From: an uncultured Lachnospiraceae bacterium
Lineage (GTDB): Bacteria > Bacillota > Clostridia > Lachnospirales > Lachnospiraceae
Assembly (NCBI GenBank): GCA_905236615.1
Contig: CAJORC010000294.1
Location: forward strand, 1 to 8,794
Direction: 5' to 3'
DNA: 8,794 nt
Translations under genes and position numbers: made by a program
Shown here: positions 7,701 to 8,794 of the stretch, one piece after another
Layout of the letters: each line of letters starts with the position of its first letter
Position numbering within the stretch: position 1 is the stretch's first letter
The notes under the pieces: generated by a model
What the model was told of the DNA's origin: nothing
The model's database searches: none
The model's input: the letters and a program-made list of their open reading frames with translations, nothing else

Positions 7701-8069
7701 GAGAAGGCCGCTGATTATGGAATTATAGTGGTGAATAATACAAAGCATGACAGAATAATAGAGACATATGGTGAGGACTTTGCTGATCAGGTTTTGAGAG
7801 TTGCGGCATCAAGGGTCACGGATATAGTTGGACACACTTGTGCTGTAGCAAGACCGCGAGGAGCTATATTTGCATTGCTTACAAATATTAACACTTCGGA
7901 TGAAATCCATGAGCTTGCTGATAAACTGCTGAACGGACTAAAAGAGATCACCGAGGTGGACGGTAACAGTATTACCATTAGAGTAAAGGTTGCCGCCAAG
8001 GCACGCTCTGATTCACGGATGGAAGATGAGAGAATGTTTGAGTGGGCGATCAGGGAGGTTACAAAGTAA
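4749..8069 (+). CDS. Multi-PAS c-di-GMP phosphodiesterase (EAL) with two degenerate GGDEF domains
   Basis: Predicted cytoplasmic enzyme hydrolysing cyclic-di-GMP to pGpG, 1106 residues from the ATG, with no signal peptide or membrane helix. Order by eye: PAS (about 12-127), degenerate GGDEF (133-285), EAL (300-546), three PAS-like segments (about 560-680, 685-812, 828-945), and a second degenerate GGDEF (954-1104). The EAL motif reads ESL (334-336). The conserved catalytic set is present: E334, N393, E425, D455-D456 (DDFGSGYSS), K476, E511 and E514 (AEGVET), Q531. The first GGDEF reads SDDHF (212-216), with metal ligands replaced by N172 and V174. The second reads RGAIF (1037-1041), with N996 and T998. 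Cyclase activity is therefore not expected, and automatic labels calling it bifunctional would probably be wrong. Degenerate GGDEF domains can regulate EAL domains by binding GTP, but loss of metal ligands makes that uncertain here. It probably shares a transcript with the cyclase and opposes it. The PAS ligands are unknown. Confidence 0.9.
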   Translation: MQEDLTPESSMSFIEKMAGGAFVCEAHDDHKLIFVNDNLISLFECGSREEFFEFTGGTFGGMTRETSLSVIKKEVRLQIDELCQCDGYVFYNIRTKKDHILRVVNHWSYRKDPVDGDLVYGIIYVHKFENTGTDFDSITGLYGKRKFRMQIANEVIKHEGESSEDYAIIYLNLVNFKLLNIDQGVAEGDACLKVMADILTEIYEDSVISRLSDDHFAVFTKYEKVLERTEEAERRFCESYGNQFNVIGKFGIYRFALDSDSGIESALSRAKVACDYIKYDTKNDIVEFSDELAEHVKTQEYVVGKIDEAIEKEWIKVYFQPVIRSLTGYLCSMESLVRWIDPEIGTLSPDQFITTLENERCIHKLDSYVVDYVCRCMHERVEARLPVVPVSVNFSRIDFQMCDMLEVVEKAVEKYDIPRDYLHIEITESMIASDEELMERVITSFRKAGYEVWVDDFGSGYSSLTLLKDYNFDTLKMDMRFLADPFREKSKSIMRSTVTMAKDIGMKTLAEGVETKAQFDFLREIGCDMIQGFYFGKPEPVESVFKHLEEKGIGIEERKWRHFYEIAASNVRITDEPLEIVEFDGDKARNLFINRSYWEQIFTEKIDFDEIDGRLYRSDSPMMKKYLEFADQAEKSGIPETFYYSAGGNFMRLNAVLLAKKGKKRLFRCSIFNVTNDRNVSDRARLESNLRELNILFENVLLVNLKENHIIPLLGRFHYVGSGDVEINNLQESIRFIEEKIIFPTERKRFHDFLKSSTLYERVEGSGKGYIEDLFRFRQSDGNYIWREAYIILIPQSGGNEYLFCMKPHKIGLELSGREGTALGKSDASKYADIWHSLIWGSKIKFFWKDKSGRYLGASQSFLDYFGLDSADLIIGKTDEEMRWIIDEEVSEQREREVLEKGIRIEDDPGKCIVKGAIHDIFLNKMPMYYGNDIAGVIGYFVDGDEMISRRQGIERASRTDRVTGLMNSHAFVDAMSEFAEMYNEKAADYGIIVVNNTKHDRIIETYGEDFADQVLRVAASRVTDIVGHTCAVARPRGAIFALLTNINTSDEIHELADKLLNGLKEITEVDGNSITIRVKVAAKARSDSRMEDERMFEWAIREVTK

Positions 8070-8081
8070 ACCGCTGGTTTA
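8067..8081 (+). other. Short inverted repeat over the phosphodiesterase stop codon
   Basis: TAAACC (8067-8072) and GGTTTA (8076-8081) are perfect inverted repeats around GCT, and the first bases are the stop codon. No good T run follows, so it is at best a weak terminator. It abuts the -35 box of the ssrA promoter and could equally be chance. Confidence 0.3.
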
Positions 8082-8110
8082 TTGATTTAAATATTCTGTC
8101 GATGTAATAT
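8082..8110 (+). promoter_or_regulatory. Promoter of ssrA
   Basis: TTGATT (8082-8087) and TAATAT (8105-8110) are separated by exactly 17 bases, and each matches the sigma-A consensus at four of six positions. The start would fall near 8117, giving a leader of about nine bases that RNase P would remove to form the mature 5' end at 8126. Confidence 0.6.
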
Positions 8111-8125
8111 ATGAGAAAACAATCT

Positions 8126-8469
8126 GGGGTAGTAATGGTCTCGACAGGGACTTTGAAGCCGGAGAAGCTATCCGAAGGAGATCGCGTCAAATCTCAAAAT
8201 TAAAAATAAACGCAGACGATAATTACGCGTTAGCTGCAGCCTAAGGCTTAGCAGCCGTCAGTCCTGAGTACCTGTCCTTAGGGGCACTGGCGTCAATCAG
8301 ACAGGAAACGGCATATGCAAAGCTTTGAGCATATGTACGTAGAATGAAGCTACTGAAACCGGAAAGCTGTCCACCGCTGTCCGGCGTAGGGAATACTAAA
8401 AGATGGACTATGATAGTAGAAGGACGGGGGATAGGTTTTTGGACGCGGGTTCGACTCCCGCCTACTCCA
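8126..8469 (+). ncRNA. ssrA: Transfer-messenger RNA (tmRNA)
   Basis: Rescues ribosomes stalled on broken messages and tags the unfinished protein for proteolysis, working with SmpB. The mature 5' end GGGGTAG (8126-8132) pairs with CTACTCC (8462-8468) as the acceptor stem, with one G-U pair; A8469 is the discriminator. The 5' part carries the conserved GTAATGGTCTCGAC element. The T arm is GCGGG (8445-8449), loop TTCGACT, CCCGC (8457-8461). The tag frame runs 8212-8244, GCA to TAA, encoding ADDNYALAAA. The stop TAA sits in the loop of a hairpin: GCTGC AGCC at 8233-8241 pairs with GGCT, a two-base bulge, then GCAGC at 8245-8255. The rest, 8256-8440, would hold the pseudoknots. CCA is not encoded (CTT follows the discriminator) and must be added by the nucleotidyltransferase. 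Length, 344 bases, is typical. Part of the 3' half is open in a forward frame but is not protein-coding. Confidence 0.97.
8212..8244 (+). other. tmRNA tag-peptide reading frame (ADDNYALAAA)
   Basis: The resume codon is read as GCA at 8212, after the A-rich ATAAAC stretch, and the frame ends at TAA 8242-8244. The product, ADDNYALAAA, resembles known tags such as ANDENYALAA. It ends in three alanines after leucine, a hydrophobic C-terminus of the kind recognised by ClpXP. The choice of resume codon is by analogy; the stop and the YALAAA part are directly visible. Confidence 0.85.
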
Positions 8470-8486
8470 CTTGAGGCGGAACAGAC

Positions 8487-8533
8487 GAACCGCTATCCAA
8501 GCTTTATTTTAGCGGTTCTGAAGTTTTCGTTTT
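8487..8533 (+). terminator. Rho-independent terminator of ssrA
   Basis: GAACCGCTA (8487-8495) and TAGCGGTTC (8510-8518) form a perfect nine-base-pair stem with a 14-base loop. A T-rich tail, TTTTCGTTTT, follows at 8524-8533. It starts 18 bases past the mature tmRNA 3' end, as expected for a monocistronic ssrA transcript. Confidence 0.72.
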
Positions 8534-8535
8534 GT

Positions 8536-8787
8536 ATGATTTTTGAGGCGAAAATCCTTGAAATGTTCGATGTAGAGCGGTTGGACATTACTTTTTCAAC
8601 TATCAGGGATTGGATTCAAAAAAAATATGGAGTTATTGTAAGCAATTCATCTATTAGTCAGGTTAAGGAAAAATGCGGTATAGATGAGTTTAAGCTTGAT
8701 ATGAAACTCGAATGTGAATGTGAGAATCTTACAGAAAAAGAACAATATGTACTAATGGCATTAAAGCATTTTAAGGTCATCAAATGA
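8536..8787 (+). CDS. Small protein resembling the C-terminal accessory segment of RumA-type methyltransferases
   Basis: Open frame of 83 residues just past the ssrA terminator. Segments such as IRDWIQKKYGVIV, SSISQVKEKCGI, LTEKEQ and LMALKHFKVI recall, from memory, the C-terminal extension of clostridial 23S rRNA uracil-5-methyltransferases (RumA/RlmD). That extension contains IK.YI..KYG.KV, YI..IK.K.GI and ...EKE.AI..ALKHF.MI. No methyltransferase catalytic part is present. The frame is open further upstream into ssrA, but that part is non-coding. ATG 8536 has no Shine-Dalgarno; ATG 8563 (residue 10) has GAGG, but 14 bases away. The stop overlaps a downstream start as ATGA, which argues for a real translated gene coupled to the next. 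It may be a free-standing helix-turn-helix-like protein, or the tail of a broken methyltransferase gene. No function is assigned. Confidence 0.5.
   Translation: MIFEAKILEMFDVERLDITFSTIRDWIQKKYGVIVSNSSISQVKEKCGIDEFKLDMKLECECENLTEKEQYVLMALKHFKVIK
8773..8776 (+). promoter_or_regulatory. Ribosome binding site of the gene leaving the window
   Basis: AAGG at 8773-8776 lies seven bases before ATG 8784, inside the end of the small upstream frame. It supports coupled translation of the next gene. Confidence 0.45.
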
Positions 8788-8794
8788 AAAAGAA
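8784..8794 (+). CDS. Start of an unidentified gene (3' partial)
   Basis: ATG at 8784 overlaps the stop of the small upstream frame as ATGA and has an AAGG site seven bases upstream. Only Met-Lys-Lys and part of a fourth codon are in the window, so nothing can be said of its product. The overlap suggests an operon with the small gene. Confidence 0.45.

Noticed and set aside
8445..8469. Attachment-site repeat from integration at ssrA
   Set aside because: No second copy of the ssrA 3' end was seen elsewhere in the window. It could still lie beyond 8794, so there is no support here.
8344..8535. Forward open frame that would start inside ssrA and run into the small downstream protein
   Set aside because: This stretch covers the tmRNA 3' half, T arm and terminator. 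Openness there is incidental, and only the part after 8536 shows protein-like conservation.
1..8794. CRISPR arrays, insertion sequences or tRNA clusters
   Set aside because: No regularly spaced repeats, transposase-like frames or tRNA structures other than tmRNA were found on reading both strands.

Overview
The window looks like a chromosomal stretch from a Firmicute of the class Clostridia, probably a Lachnospiraceae-type bacterium (Butyrivibrio or Roseburia-like). This is inferred from AGGAGG-type ribosome binding sites, a Gram-positive lipoprotein sugar-binding protein, large PAS/GGDEF/EAL proteins of a style common in that family, and the form of the tmRNA. All genes are on the + strand. 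No database search was possible, so family names rest on motifs and recall.

Region 1 (1-3222) is the end of a carbohydrate ABC importer operon of the CUT1 type. It holds a MalF/UgpA-like permease whose start lies before the window, a MalG/UgpE-like permease, and last an extracellular solute-binding lipoprotein on a long Ala/Asp/Ser/Thr-rich tether. A Rho-independent terminator follows. No ATPase gene is visible. CUT1 importers of Firmicutes often share one ATPase (MsmX/MsmK type) encoded elsewhere.

Region 2 (3232-8081) is a two-gene cyclic-di-GMP module. The first gene encodes a membrane diguanylate cyclase with an extracytoplasmic Cache-like sensor, an intact GGDEF site and an intact RxxD inhibition site. 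The second, starting 20 bases after the first stop, encodes a very large soluble protein with several PAS-like domains. Its EAL phosphodiesterase domain keeps every catalytic residue I could check, while both of its GGDEF-like domains are degenerate. The pair therefore reads as one enzyme that makes c-di-GMP next to one that destroys it. The position beside a sugar importer suggests, but does not prove, a nutrient-linked signal.

Region 3 (8082-8533) is ssrA, encoding tmRNA. It has its own promoter, a tag reading frame ADDNYALAAA, the tRNA-like 3' end (CCA not encoded) and a terminator. Long open frames drawn across its 3' half are spurious.

Region 4 (8534-8794) begins right after the ssrA terminator. 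A small 83-residue frame resembles, from memory, only the C-terminal accessory segment of clostridial RumA-type 23S rRNA methyltransferases. It overlaps by ATGA the start of another gene that leaves the window. Because the 3' end of ssrA is a classic integration site, this could be the edge of an accessory region, but no att repeat is visible.
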